Counted from the first letter of the stretch, positions 8,579-17,101 are shown. The stretch is 64,000 bases of DNA from Micromonospora sp. RHAY321 (GCF_023896955.1 NZ_JAMHIW010000013.1:1-64000); one strand, 5' to 3'. Translations and numbers: made by a program. Notes: generated by a model not told the origin, from the letters alone.

Positions 8579-9546
8579 CCGCCCTGGCGCACGACCTCTG
8601 GCGTCCGGAATCCGGCTGCGGCGACGAGTGTCTCCCGGCAGCGGACGAGGTGCCCACGGTGCCGGTGGCCCGGCGGGTGCTCCGGTTGGTCGCCGCGACC
8701 GGCATGTTGCTGGCCGGGGTGGGCCTGGTGCTGCTGCTGCCCGTACTGCCCGGGCCGGAGCGGCGGGCGGCGACACGCGCGTGGGCCCGGGCCACCGTCC
8801 GCGCCTTCGGCGTCCGGCTGGTGATCCGGGGCCGGTTGCCCCGGCGCCGCGCGCTGCTGGTCGCCAACCACGTCTCCTGGCTGGACATCCTGGCGGTGCT
8901 GGCGGTCGCGCCGACCCGCATGGTGGCGAAGCGGGAGGTCCGCTCCTGGCCGGTGGTCGGTCTGCTGGCCGTCGCGGCGGGCACGGTCTTCGTGGACCGG
9001 TCCCGGCCACGGGCTCTGCCGGCCACCGTCGGCCGGGTCGCCGACGCGCTGCGCGCCGGTCGTTCGGTCGCGGTCTTCCCGGAGGGTACGACCTGGTGCG
9101 CCGGGGAGGGCGCGGCCGACTGCCGCCCCGGCGGCGGTTTCCGGCCCGCGACGTTCCAGGCGGCCATCGACACGGGCAGCCCGGTGGTGCCGCTGCGGCT
9201 CCGGTACCGGTGCGAGGCCACCGGGGCGGCCACCACCGCTGCCGCCTTCCTCGGTGCGGACACCCTGCTGCGCTCGGTGGCGCGAGTGGTGTCGGCACGG
9301 GAACTCGTGGTCACCGTGACGGTGACCGCCGCGCTGCACCCGGCCCGGGACGCCGACCGGCGGTTGCTGGCCCGGGCCGCCGAGTCGGCCGTACACCTGG
9401 TGCCCCGGACGGCTGCCCCGGCGTGGGCCGGGCTGCGCCCGGTGCCCACACTGACCTCGGCCGCCACCGTGCCGACCTCGGTCGCCGCGCCGGCGGTGGC
9501 CGCGCCGACGTCCGGCGCGGGGCGGGAGCTCGACCTGGCGGCGTGA
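8575..9546 (+). CDS. olsA: 1-acyl-glycerol-3-phosphate-type O-acyltransferase, probable OlsA
   Basis: 323-residue PlsC-family acyltransferase that would esterify a second acyl chain onto lyso-ornithine lipid (or onto lysophosphatidate). The HX4D catalytic motif appears as NHVSWLD near 98-104 and the substrate-binding FPEGTT near 168; a membrane segment lies at about 38-58. The GTG start overlaps the stop of the N-acyltransferase (GTGA), giving tight coupling. The last 35 residues are an Ala/Pro-rich tail of low complexity. Role in ornithine lipid rather than phosphatidate synthesis is inferred from the neighbour. Confidence 0.8.
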   Translation: MTALAHDLWRPESGCGDECLPAADEVPTVPVARRVLRLVAATGMLLAGVGLVLLLPVLPGPERRAATRAWARATVRAFGVRLVIRGRLPRRRALLVANHVSWLDILAVLAVAPTRMVAKREVRSWPVVGLLAVAAGTVFVDRSRPRALPATVGRVADALRAGRSVAVFPEGTTWCAGEGAADCRPGGGFRPATFQAAIDTGSPVVPLRLRYRCEATGAATTAAAFLGADTLLRSVARVVSARELVVTVTVTAALHPARDADRRLLARAAESAVHLVPRTAAPAWAGLRPVPTLTSAATVPTSVAAPAVAAPTSGAGRELDLAA

Positions 9547-9550
9547 CGAC

Positions 9551-9591
9551 TCGCGACAGTCTTGTGCTGTCGCGATGTATCGCGTTAGTGT
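9551..9591 (+). promoter_or_regulatory. Promoter with PadR-type palindromic operator for the DUF4097-padR operon
   Basis: TTGTGC (9562-9567) and TAGTGT (9586-9591) form a plausible -35/-10 pair with an 18-base spacer. Inside the spacer lies CGCGATGTATCGCG (9571-9584), a palindrome of the kind bound by PadR repressors. A second perfect inverted repeat, TCGCGACAG with CTGTCGCGA (9551-9559/9567-9575), overlaps it. Such a site would make the operon self-repressed by its own PadR protein. Confidence 0.75.
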
Positions 9592-9636
9592 CTCCCCTGT
9601 CGGACGTGCGTCGGCGCGTCATCGAGGGGAGACGCC

Positions 9637-10461
9637 ATGACCGGATGGACGGTCGACAGCCCGCAGCGGCTCACCGTGGACGGCCCGGTCACCCGGCTGC
9701 ACGTCCGCCTGGTGAGCGGACGGCTCAACGTGGTCGCCACCGACGGCCCGACCCGGATCGACGTCACCCGGGTCGGTCGTCGGCCCGTGCTCATCACCCA
9801 CTCCGACGGCCGCCTCACCCTCCGTCAGGAGCGCGGCCGCGGTTGGGCGGACGCCCTGCGGTGGCTCCGGTCGCTGGCCCGGTACCCGAAGGTGCACGTG
9901 TCCGTCGCGGTGCCCGCCGACGTCCTCGCCGACCTCGGCCTGGTCGCGGGCTCGCTGGTCGCCTCGGGGCTGCGCCGGCAGACCACGGTCGACGTGACCG
10001 CCGGTCAGATCACCCTGATGGGGCTGCGCGGCAGCACCTCCGCGAAGATCACCTCCGGGTCGGTGGAGGCGCTCGGGGTGGGCGGCGACGTCACCCTGGA
10101 GACGGTTTCCGGCGAGGTGATCCTCGCCGACAGCGCCGCCGACCGGGTGGACGCCAAGACGGTCTCCGGAGCCATCACCTGCGACCTGGACAACCCCCGA
10201 CACAGCGAGATCCGGCTCAGCACCATCTCGGGCGGCATCACCGTGCGGATCCGGGAGGACAGCGACCTCGCCGTCCGGCTGCACACCGCCTCCGGTCGGA
10301 TCACCAGCGGGTTTCCCCAGGTGCACACCTCGACCTTTCCGCTGGCCAACAGCGAGGGGGTGCTCGGCGCAGGCGAGGGTAAGCTCTGGGCCTCCGCGAC
10401 GTCGGGGAGCATCGCGCTCCTCGCCCGACCGGTGACCGACGACGAGGAGGAGCTGCCGTGA
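9637..10461 (+). CDS. DUF4097 family beta-strand repeat protein
   Basis: 274 residues without signal peptide or membrane segment. From about residue 115 onward it shows repeated short beta-strand units of the type SGSVEALGVGGDVTLETVSGEV, the hallmark of DUF4097/putative adhesin beta-helix proteins. Function is unknown; family members are commonly encoded with a PadR regulator, as here (four-base overlap). GGGGAG precedes the ATG. Likely cytoplasmic or membrane-peripheral. Confidence 0.85.
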   Translation: MTGWTVDSPQRLTVDGPVTRLHVRLVSGRLNVVATDGPTRIDVTRVGRRPVLITHSDGRLTLRQERGRGWADALRWLRSLARYPKVHVSVAVPADVLADLGLVAGSLVASGLRRQTTVDVTAGQITLMGLRGSTSAKITSGSVEALGVGGDVTLETVSGEVILADSAADRVDAKTVSGAITCDLDNPRHSEIRLSTISGGITVRIREDSDLAVRLHTASGRITSGFPQVHTSTFPLANSEGVLGAGEGKLWASATSGSIALLARPVTDDEEELP

Positions 10462-11066
10462 CCGCCGTGTTCAGCCACGGCCGGCTCCGGCTCTACCTGC
10501 TGAAGCTCCTCGACGACGGCCCGAAGCACGGCTACGAGCTGATCCGCCTGCTGGAGGACCGCTTCCTCGGGCTCTACGCCCCCAGCGCCGGCACCATCTA
10601 CCCCCGGCTCCAGCGGCTGGAGGCCGAAGGGCTGGTCAGTCACACCGCCGCCGGAGGCCGCAAGACCTACGAGATCACCGACGCCGGCCGCGACGAGCTG
10701 CGCCAACGGCAGGGCGAGCTGACCACCCTGGAGGCGGACATCGCCGCGTCGGTGGCCGACCTCTCCACCCTGGCCGGCGAGATCCGCAGCGAGGTGAGCG
10801 GTTCGGTCCGCGACCTCAAGCGGGAGCTGAGCGCGGCCGCCCGGCAGACCCGGCGTTCCCGGTGGGAGGCGCCGCCGTCACCGGGCGCGGGTCCGGCCAG
10901 CGCGCCCCGCGCGGCGCTGCTCGACGAACTCGACCAGCGGCTGGCCGCGTTCACCGTCGAGGTGGGCCGGCTGGCGCGTGCCCGCCAGCTCAGCGACACC
11001 CAGTTGCGTACCGCGATCCGGCTGCTCGACGGCGCGCTGGACGGGCTGCGCCGCCTGCTGCGCTGA
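10458..11066 (+). CDS. PadR family transcriptional regulator
   Basis: 202-residue regulator. The N-terminal winged helix (about 1-85) contains LYLLKLLDDGPKHGYELIRLLEDRF and the wing HTAAGGRKTYEITDAG, both typical of PadR. The C-terminal half is long, helical and Glu/Ala/Arg-rich, as in PadR subfamily 1 with a dimerisation coiled coil. It starts at a GTG overlapping the DUF4097 stop and probably represses its own operon at the palindrome at 9571-9584. Confidence 0.92.
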   Translation: MTAVFSHGRLRLYLLKLLDDGPKHGYELIRLLEDRFLGLYAPSAGTIYPRLQRLEAEGLVSHTAAGGRKTYEITDAGRDELRQRQGELTTLEADIAASVADLSTLAGEIRSEVSGSVRDLKRELSAAARQTRRSRWEAPPSPGAGPASAPRAALLDELDQRLAAFTVEVGRLARARQLSDTQLRTAIRLLDGALDGLRRLLR

Positions 11067-11099
11067 CCGGCGCCACCAACCGACCCGCCGGCCGGCGAC

Positions 11100-11139
11100 T
11101 CACAGGTTTTTTGCAGGAAGCGTCCAGCGCCGGTGCAGT
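11100..11139 (+). promoter_or_regulatory. Four 11-bp phased direct repeats ahead of the response regulator gene
   Basis: Heptamers TCACAGG (11100), TTGCAGG (11111), GTCCAGC (11122) and GTGCAGT (11133) begin exactly 11 bases apart, 22-61 bases before the ATG. Phased direct repeats on one face of the helix are what OmpR-family response regulators bind, so autoregulation is likely. A related set lies before the htrA-like gene at 13418-13445. Confidence 0.7.
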
Positions 11140-11160
11140 GAGGTCGCCGATGATGGGCAC

Positions 11161-11862
11161 ATGCCCGCTACCCAGACCGAGGCGCGACTGCTCGTCGTCG
11201 AGGACGACCCGAACATCCTCGAGCTGCTCTCCGCGAGCCTGCGCTTCGCCGGCTTCGACGTCGCCACCGCAACCAGTGGCAGCGCGGCCCTGAACGCCGC
11301 CAAGGACCACCGGCCCGACCTGGTGGTGCTCGACGTGATGTTGCCGGACCTGGACGGCTTCGAGGTCATCCGGATGCTCCGCGAGGGCGGTACGCGTACC
11401 CCCGTGGTCTTCCTGACCGCCCGGGACGCCACCGACGACAAGATCCGCGGGCTGACCCTGGGTGGCGACGACTACGTCACCAAGCCGTTCAGCCTGGAGG
11501 AGCTGACCGCCCGGATCCGGGCCGTGCTGCGCCGCACCACCACCGGCGAGCAGGCCCCCTCCCGGCTCACCTTCGCCGACCTGGAGCTGGACGAGGAGAC
11601 CCACGAGGTGCACCGGGCCGGGCAGCGGGTGCAGCTCTCGCCGACCGAGTTCAAGCTGCTGCGCTACCTGATGCTCAACGCCAACCGGGTGCTGTCCAAG
11701 GCGCAGATCCTCGACCACGTGTGGAACTACGACTTCCGCGGTGACGACAACATCGTCGAGTCCTACATCTCCTACCTGCGGCGCAAGGTCGACACCACCC
11801 AGCCTCGGCTGATCCACACCCTCCGCGGCGTCGGGTACGTGCTGCGCAAGCCGGCGGCGTGA
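11161..11862 (+). CDS. Two-component response regulator, OmpR family
   Basis: 233 residues. Receiver domain 1-120 with acidic pair D15/D16, phospho-acceptor D58 (VVLDVMLPD), T86 and K108 (VTKPF); winged-helix DNA-binding domain about 140-230 with LSPTEFKLLRYLMLNANRVL and RRKVD..IHTLRGVGYVL. Partner kinase is the next gene, overlapped by four bases. Closest in feel to the TcrA/PrrA/MprA type regulators, but I do not assign an orthologue. The phased repeats before this gene and before the protease gene at 13478 suggest both are targets. Confidence 0.96.
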   Translation: MPATQTEARLLVVEDDPNILELLSASLRFAGFDVATATSGSAALNAAKDHRPDLVVLDVMLPDLDGFEVIRMLREGGTRTPVVFLTARDATDDKIRGLTLGGDDYVTKPFSLEELTARIRAVLRRTTTGEQAPSRLTFADLELDEETHEVHRAGQRVQLSPTEFKLLRYLMLNANRVLSKAQILDHVWNYDFRGDDNIVESYISYLRRKVDTTQPRLIHTLRGVGYVLRKPAA

Positions 11863-13415
11863 ACGCGGTCCAGCAGGCGAAGGGACGGGTGCGGGGCGTA
11901 CCACTACGGGTCAAGCTGGTCGCGTCGGTGCTCGCGCTCGTCGCGGCCGCGCTGCTGGTCATCAGCTCGCTGACCGCCTACTTCCTCCGCAACTACCTGG
12001 TGGGCCAGGTCGACAACGAGCTGCGCGGTTCGGCGCGGAGCATCGAGAGCGCGGTGGTGGAGGCCAAGCAGGGGCGGTTGGGCATCCCGACCGACTATCT
12101 GGTGGTCGTGACCAGCCCGAGCGGTGACCGGGTCCTGGGTTACCAGTTCGACGATCAACGCTTCGACATGGCCGATCTCCCGCCGTGGCCGGAGAACGCC
12201 GCCGGATTCGAGAAACTGGAGGGTGACCCGTTCACCGTCCGGGCCCGTGACAGCAAGGTGCGCTGGCGGATCCTCTACACCGAGCTGCCCAACGGTCAGC
12301 TCGCGGCGATCGGGCAGCACCTCACCGATGTCGACCTGGCGGTGAAGCAGCTTGTCTGGATCGACCTCCTGGTCGGCGGCGCGGTGCTGATCATGCTGGC
12401 CTCGGTGGGCGCGGCCATCGTACGGACCAGTCTCAAGCCGCTCGTGGAGATAGAACGCACCGCTGCCGCCATCGCCGGCGGTGACCTGACCCGCCGGGTG
12501 CCCGACCCGGAGGAGGGGCAGGAGCACCCGACCTCCGAACTGGGCCGGCTCTCCCGCGCGCTGAACGCGATGCTCGCCCAGATCGAGGCGGCGTTCACCG
12601 CCCGGGCCGCCTCGGAGACCGCCGCCCGCTCGGCGGAGAGCACCGCCAGGGACGCGGCGGCCGCCGCCCAGGCGTCCGAGGCGCGCGCCCGACGCTCCGA
12701 GGAGCGGATGCGGCAGTTCGTGGCGGACGCCTCGCACGAGCTGCGTACCCCACTGACCACGATCCGCGGCTTCGCCGAGCTGTACCGGCAGGGCGCCGCT
12801 CGGGCACCCGAGCAGACGGCCGGCCTGCTGCGGCGGATCGAGGACGAGGCGGCCCGGATGGGGCTGCTGGTGGAGGACCTGCTGCTGCTCGCCCGACTGG
12901 ACCGGGAACGGCCGCTCTCGCTGGCCCCGGTGGAGCTGCCGGTGCTCGCCTCCGACGCGGTACAGGCCGCCCGGGCGATCGCCCCGGACCGACGGATCGA
13001 GCTGGAGATCGAGCCCGGCTCCGGCCCCCTCGTCGTCTACGCCGACGACGCGCGGCTGCGTCAGGTGATCGGCAACCTGGTCACCAACGCGCTGACCCAC
13101 ACCCCGCCGGACGCCGAGATCAGGCTGCGCCTGCGCGCGGAGCCGGGGAACCTCGCCGTGGTGGAGGTGTCCGACACCGGCCCGGGCCTCTCCCCGGAGC
13201 AGGCGGAACGGGTGTTCGAGCGGTTCTACCGGGCCGACGCGGCGCGGACCCGGCGGGCCGACGGCAACACCGGCACCGGCCTCGGCCTGGCCATCGTGGC
13301 GGCGCTGGTCGCCGCCCACCACGGTTCGGTCGAGGTCGCCGAGACCCCCGGCGGCGGGGCGACCTTCCGGGTCCGGCTGCCCCAGGTGCCACAGGACGAC
13401 GGGGTCGGCGAGTGA
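11859..13415 (+). CDS. Sensor histidine kinase
   Basis: 518-residue membrane kinase. Transmembrane segments near 20-42 and 170-190 enclose an extracytoplasmic sensor of about 125 residues; a HAMP domain follows (about 190-245), then an unusual Ala/Glu/Arg-rich coiled-coil stretch (about 246-285), the H-box ASHELRTPL with H293, N-box NLVTNALTHTP, and ATP lid DTGPGLS and GTGLGLAIV. The GTG start lies in a GTGA overlap with the response regulator. The extracytoplasmic domain and the downstream HtrA-like protease suggest sensing of envelope stress, which is an inference. Confidence 0.96.
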   Translation: MNAVQQAKGRVRGVPLRVKLVASVLALVAAALLVISSLTAYFLRNYLVGQVDNELRGSARSIESAVVEAKQGRLGIPTDYLVVVTSPSGDRVLGYQFDDQRFDMADLPPWPENAAGFEKLEGDPFTVRARDSKVRWRILYTELPNGQLAAIGQHLTDVDLAVKQLVWIDLLVGGAVLIMLASVGAAIVRTSLKPLVEIERTAAAIAGGDLTRRVPDPEEGQEHPTSELGRLSRALNAMLAQIEAAFTARAASETAARSAESTARDAAAAAQASEARARRSEERMRQFVADASHELRTPLTTIRGFAELYRQGAARAPEQTAGLLRRIEDEAARMGLLVEDLLLLARLDRERPLSLAPVELPVLASDAVQAARAIAPDRRIELEIEPGSGPLVVYADDARLRQVIGNLVTNALTHTPPDAEIRLRLRAEPGNLAVVEVSDTGPGLSPEQAERVFERFYRADAARTRRADGNTGTGLGLAIVAALVAAHHGSVEVAETPGGGATFRVRLPQVPQDDGVGE

Positions 13416-13417
13416 CT

Positions 13418-13445
13418 TTCAGCCAACTTCCAGGACGGTTCCAGG
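13418..13445 (+). promoter_or_regulatory. Phased direct repeats ahead of the HtrA-like protease gene
   Basis: TTCAGCC (13418), TTCCAGG (13428) and TTCCAGG (13439) are spaced 10 and 11 bases apart and share the CAG core with the repeats at 11100-11139. They overlap the very end of the kinase gene, 33-60 bases before the protease ATG. Probable binding site of the neighbouring response regulator. Confidence 0.65.
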
Positions 13446-13477
13446 TTGGTCGCAGTGGCCGGGGAGAAGGTAGTGAC

Positions 13478-15058
13478 ATGACCGAGTTCGAGTCCGACCC
13501 GCAGCGCCGGCCGGCCGCCACCGACGCCGAGCCGTCGCACCCCACCGCCGAGCTGCCGCGCGACGAGCGCGTGCAGTCCGACTCCCCGACCACCCCCGTT
13601 CCGGTCGTTCCGACCACCGGGGACGAGCCCACCGCTGCCGCCGGCCAGCCGGCCAGCGCGCCGCCGGCCCCGTCCACCGGGTACGAGCCCGGTCAGCCGA
13701 CCGCGGCGGCTCCGACCGTCGCTCAGCCGACCGGCTACGAGCCGCCCGCCGCCACCCCCTCCGCGCCGCCGTACCCGGTCTCCGGCCACCCGGCGCCCGG
13801 CCAGCTCGGGTACCCGCAGCCGACCGCCGGCCGCTACCCCGGCGCCCCCTGGTATCCCGGCCAGCAGCAGTCCGGCTGGGCCGGCGGGGGCCAGCCGGGC
13901 GCGTACCCCCAACACCCCCAGCACCAGCAGCACCCCCAGCACCCGGGGCAGCCGGTGCCGCCCTGGGGTCCGCAGGCCGCTCCGCCCGGCAGCGGGCCCC
14001 GGCCGAGCCGCATCGCCAAGTTCGCCGGTGCCGGTGTCGCGGTGTTCGCCCTGATGCTCGGTTCCGGTGTCGCCGGCGGGGCGCTCGCGCTCGCCCTCGA
14101 CGGCGACGGTGGCGGCATCACCCGCACCTACTCGGCGGCCCCGGTGATCAACGGCGCCGACCTGCCGAAGATCGCCGCCGCCGTGCAGGACAGCGTCGTC
14201 TCCATCGCCACCGACAGCGGCGAGGGCTCCGGCGTCGTGCTCAGCGCCGACGGCTACGTGCTCACCAACAACCACGTGGTCGCCTCCGCTGCCGGCGACA
14301 CGGTGCAGGTGGTCTTCGCCGACGGTAAGACCGCCGGCGCGAAGATCATCGGCACCGACCCGAAGACAGACCTGGCCGTGGTCAAGGCCAACGGGGTGAG
14401 CGACCTCAAGCCGGCCACCTTCGGTGACAGCGACGCCATGCAGGTCGGCGACCAGGTGCTCGCGCTCGGCAGCCCGCTCGGCCTGCAGGGCTCGGTGACC
14501 TCGGGCATCCTCAGCGCCCGGGACCGCACCATCCGGGCCGGCGAGGGCCAGCAGCAGGACCCGAACCAGCAGGGTCAGGCGGTCAGCTCGATCTCCGGTC
14601 TGCTCCAGACCGACGCGCCGATCAACCCCGGCAACTCCGGTGGTGCCCTGGTCAACACCCGCGGTGAGGTGATCGGCGTCAACACCGCCATCGCCACCTC
14701 CGGGCAGAGCACCGGCAACATCGGCGTCGGCTTCGCCATCCCCAGCAACAAGGCCAAGGACGTCGCGGGCAAGCTCCAGCGCGGCGAGAAGGTCAGCCAC
14801 CCCTCGCTCGGGGTCGGCGTCAACGAGGCCGAGGGCGGCGGCGCGCTGGTCGCGTCGGTCACCGCGGGCAGCCCGGCCGAGAAGGCCGGCCTCCAGCGCG
14901 GCGACGTGGTGACCCGCTTCGGCGACAAGGTGGTCAACGACTCCGACGACCTGGTGGGCGCCGTCCAGGCCGGCAAGGTCGGCGACCGGGTCGAGGTGCA
15001 CTTCAAGCGGAACGGCGTCGAGAAGACGGCAACCGTGACGCTCGCCGAAACGTCCTGA
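13478..15058 (+). CDS. HtrA/DegP-type serine protease with PDZ domain
   Basis: 526-residue membrane-anchored S1C protease for envelope protein quality control. The first 175 residues are Pro/Thr/Gln-rich and cytoplasmic, including a His-Pro-Gln repeat tract; one membrane segment spans about 180-205. The trypsin-like domain carries H266 (NNHVV), D298 (KTDLAVV) and S387 (NPGNSGGAL); a PDZ domain occupies about 435-520 (LGVGVNEAEGGGALVASV). Start chosen at ATG 13478, which has GGGGAGAAGG before it; the longer reading from 13412 would run through the regulatory repeats. It follows the two-component pair and is probably under its control. Confidence 0.95.
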   Translation: MTEFESDPQRRPAATDAEPSHPTAELPRDERVQSDSPTTPVPVVPTTGDEPTAAAGQPASAPPAPSTGYEPGQPTAAAPTVAQPTGYEPPAATPSAPPYPVSGHPAPGQLGYPQPTAGRYPGAPWYPGQQQSGWAGGGQPGAYPQHPQHQQHPQHPGQPVPPWGPQAAPPGSGPRPSRIAKFAGAGVAVFALMLGSGVAGGALALALDGDGGGITRTYSAAPVINGADLPKIAAAVQDSVVSIATDSGEGSGVVLSADGYVLTNNHVVASAAGDTVQVVFADGKTAGAKIIGTDPKTDLAVVKANGVSDLKPATFGDSDAMQVGDQVLALGSPLGLQGSVTSGILSARDRTIRAGEGQQQDPNQQGQAVSSISGLLQTDAPINPGNSGGALVNTRGEVIGVNTAIATSGQSTGNIGVGFAIPSNKAKDVAGKLQRGEKVSHPSLGVGVNEAEGGGALVASVTAGSPAEKAGLQRGDVVTRFGDKVVNDSDDLVGAVQAGKVGDRVEVHFKRNGVEKTATVTLAETS

Positions 15059-15111
15059 CCGACACCTGAACCTGCCTCCTCCCTCCGTCACCCGCCGCTC
15101 TTTTCCGCCCC

Positions 15112-15146
15112 GACGGCGGTTCACCCGGATCGGGTGAACCGCCGTC
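15112..15146 (+). terminator. Hairpin terminator after the protease gene
   Basis: Perfect 16-bp stem (15112-15127 with 15131-15146, GACGGCGGTTCACCCG and its complement) closed by a GAT triloop, 53 bases past the stop. Confidence 0.85.
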
Positions 15147-15203
15147 ACCCGTTCGCCCGGCAGGTTCGGAAGGCGAGCCCGCGACCGTACGGGGGGTGGA
15201 TCG

Positions 15204-15875
15204 ATGAGCACCGCGACGCGTGTCCGTGACGACCAGCAGATCCAGCGCGACGTCCTGGCCGAGCTGGCCTGGGACCCGCAACTGCAGCCGAACGAGATCG
15301 GCGTGACCGTCGACCAGGGCGTGGTGACCCTCACCGGCTACGTGGACGGCGCGGCCCGGAGCTGGGCGGCCACCCGCTGCGCGCAGCGGGTCCGTGGCGT
15401 ACGGGCGGTGGCGGACGAGATCGAGGTGCGGTTGCCGGGCACGCCGGGGCGTACCGACGGCGAGATCGCCATCGCGGCCAGTCGGGCGCTGGAGTGGGAC
15501 AGCTTCGTGCCATCCGAGCGCCTGGACGTGACCGTTGCCAACGGCTGGCTGATGCTCCGCGGTGAGGTGGAGTTCGGGTGGCAGCGCCGCACCGCGGAGG
15601 GGGAGTTGCGCCGCCTCGACGGCGTACGGGGGATCACCAACCTCGTCGAGGTGCGACCGCCCGCGCCACCGGCCGCCGAACAGGTGCGTCGCGACGTCCA
15701 GCGCGCGCTGCGTCGCACGATCGGCGCCGACCGGGTGACGGTCGAGATGGACGGCGACACCCTCGTTCTCGCCGGGGTGGTCCGTTCGTGGTGGGAACGC
15801 GACCAGGTCGAGCGGGTGGCCTGGTCCGCCCCGGGGGTACGGGTGGTCCACGACCAGCTCCTGGTCGGCGGGTGA
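15204..15875 (+). CDS. Protein with three BON domains
   Basis: 223-residue soluble protein made almost wholly of three BON modules, at about 10-75, 82-150 and 158-222, each recognisable from the pattern ...VTVDQGVVTLTGYV, ...VTVANGWLMLRGEV and ...VEMDGDTLVLAGVV followed by a conserved glycine and a VRGVRAV-like helix. BON domains bind membrane lipids or other envelope components and in actinobacteria are common in stress-induced proteins. No signal peptide is visible. A GGGGGGTGGAT tract precedes the ATG. Confidence 0.88.
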   Translation: MSTATRVRDDQQIQRDVLAELAWDPQLQPNEIGVTVDQGVVTLTGYVDGAARSWAATRCAQRVRGVRAVADEIEVRLPGTPGRTDGEIAIAASRALEWDSFVPSERLDVTVANGWLMLRGEVEFGWQRRTAEGELRRLDGVRGITNLVEVRPPAPPAAEQVRRDVQRALRRTIGADRVTVEMDGDTLVLAGVVRSWWERDQVERVAWSAPGVRVVHDQLLVGG

Positions 15876-15890
15876 ACGCCCGGCTTGTCC

Positions 15891-15916
15891 GGTTTACCGA
15901 AGACGCCACAGGGAAA
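15891..15916 (+). promoter_or_regulatory. Candidate stress-sigma (SigB/SigF type) promoter before the glycosyltransferase gene
   Basis: GGTTT (15891-15895), a 15-base spacer and GGGAAA (15911-15916) resemble the GTTT-N14-16-GGGTAT pattern of actinobacterial general-stress sigma factors. It lies about 50 bases before the GTG at 15967. The match is by eye only. Confidence 0.45.
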
Positions 15917-15966
15917 TCGCCGCCGACCGGCGGCGACGGTCGACCGGGGATGATCGGGGAGGACTC

Positions 15967-17079
15967 GTGGCTGTGAACCACCCGCCCGCCGACCGCCCTC
16001 CGGAGCGGTCGTTGCGCATCGCGATGGTGGTCCCGCCGTGGTTGTCCGTGCCGCCGCCCGGCTACGGCGGCCTGGAACAGGTGGCCGCCGGTCTGGTGGA
16101 CGCGTTGACCGCGCACGGGCACGCGGTGACCCTGTTCGGCGCCGGCGGCGAGCACGGCACCGCCGCTGGCAGCTTCGTCTCCACCGTTCCGGAGGTCCAG
16201 TACGAGCGGCTCGGCGAGTCGCTGCCGGAACTGGCCCACCTGGCCCGGGTCAACCACCTGATCACGGCGGCGGACTTCGACGTGATCCACGACCACACCA
16301 CGATCGGTCCGCTGGTGGCCGGCCGCCGAGCCGTGCCGACGGTGGCCACGGTGCACGGCAACCCGGTGGGGGAGTACGGCGACGTGCTCAGCGACGTCGA
16401 CAAGGGCGTCGCACTGGTGGCCATCTCCCACGCCCAGCGGCAGCTCAACCCGTTCCTGCCCTGGGCCGGCACCGTGCATAACGCCCTGGACATCCGGGGC
16501 TTTCCCCGCAAGACCGCGCCCGGCCCCGGGCCGGTGCTGTGGTTGGCCCGGTTCAGCCCGGACAAGGGCCCGGACGTCGCCATCCGGGCGTGCCGGGAGG
16601 CCGGACTGCCGCTGCTGCTGGCGGGCAAGTGCAACGAGGCGGCCGAGCGCCGGTACTACGAGCAGGTCGTCGCGCCACTGGTCGACGAGAACGTCAGGGT
16701 CGTGTTCAACGCCGGCCGCGCGGAGACCCTGCGCATGCTGGTCGACGCCCGATGCCTGATCATGCCGATCCAGTGGGACGAGCCGTTCGGCATGGTGATG
16801 GTGGAGGCGATGGCGACCGGTACGCCGGTGGTCGCGCTGGACCGGGGTGCGGTGCCGGAGCTGGTGCGCCCCGGAGTGACCGGTCTGGTGTGCGAGCGGC
16901 CGGAGGACCTTCCCGGGGCCCTGCGGGCCGCGGAGCAGCTGGACCCGGAGGACTGCGTCGCGCACGTCGCGGAGAACTTCTCGGTCGAGCGGATGGCGTA
17001 CGGCTACGAGGAGGTCTACCGGCGGGTCGCCGCCCGCGGCCACGGCGTCCGCGAGACCGCCCGGGTCGCGACCCGCTGA
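15967..17079 (+). CDS. Glycosyltransferase family 4
   Basis: 370-residue GT-B fold enzyme that would transfer a sugar from a nucleotide-sugar donor to an unknown acceptor. The N-terminal domain opens LRIAMVVPPWLSVPPPGYGG; the C-terminal donor-binding domain contains LARFSPDKGPD, and the E-x7-E type motif EPFGMVMVEAMATGTPVVALD with GAVPELV. No membrane segment. GGGGAGGA precedes the GTG start. The BON-domain neighbour and the possible stress-sigma promoter suggest a role in stress metabolism, but the substrate is unknown. Confidence 0.9.
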   Translation: MAVNHPPADRPPERSLRIAMVVPPWLSVPPPGYGGLEQVAAGLVDALTAHGHAVTLFGAGGEHGTAAGSFVSTVPEVQYERLGESLPELAHLARVNHLITAADFDVIHDHTTIGPLVAGRRAVPTVATVHGNPVGEYGDVLSDVDKGVALVAISHAQRQLNPFLPWAGTVHNALDIRGFPRKTAPGPGPVLWLARFSPDKGPDVAIRACREAGLPLLLAGKCNEAAERRYYEQVVAPLVDENVRVVFNAGRAETLRMLVDARCLIMPIQWDEPFGMVMVEAMATGTPVVALDRGAVPELVRPGVTGLVCERPEDLPGALRAAEQLDPEDCVAHVAENFSVERMAYGYEEVYRRVAARGHGVRETARVATR

Positions 17080-17101
17080 CCCACCCGCCCCGGTGGCCGG
17101 A

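Noticed and set aside
13412..13477. GTG 13412 start for the HtrA-like protease, overlapping the kinase stop
   Set aside because: It would translate through the phased regulatory repeats; ATG 13478 has a strong GGGGAGAAGG signal.
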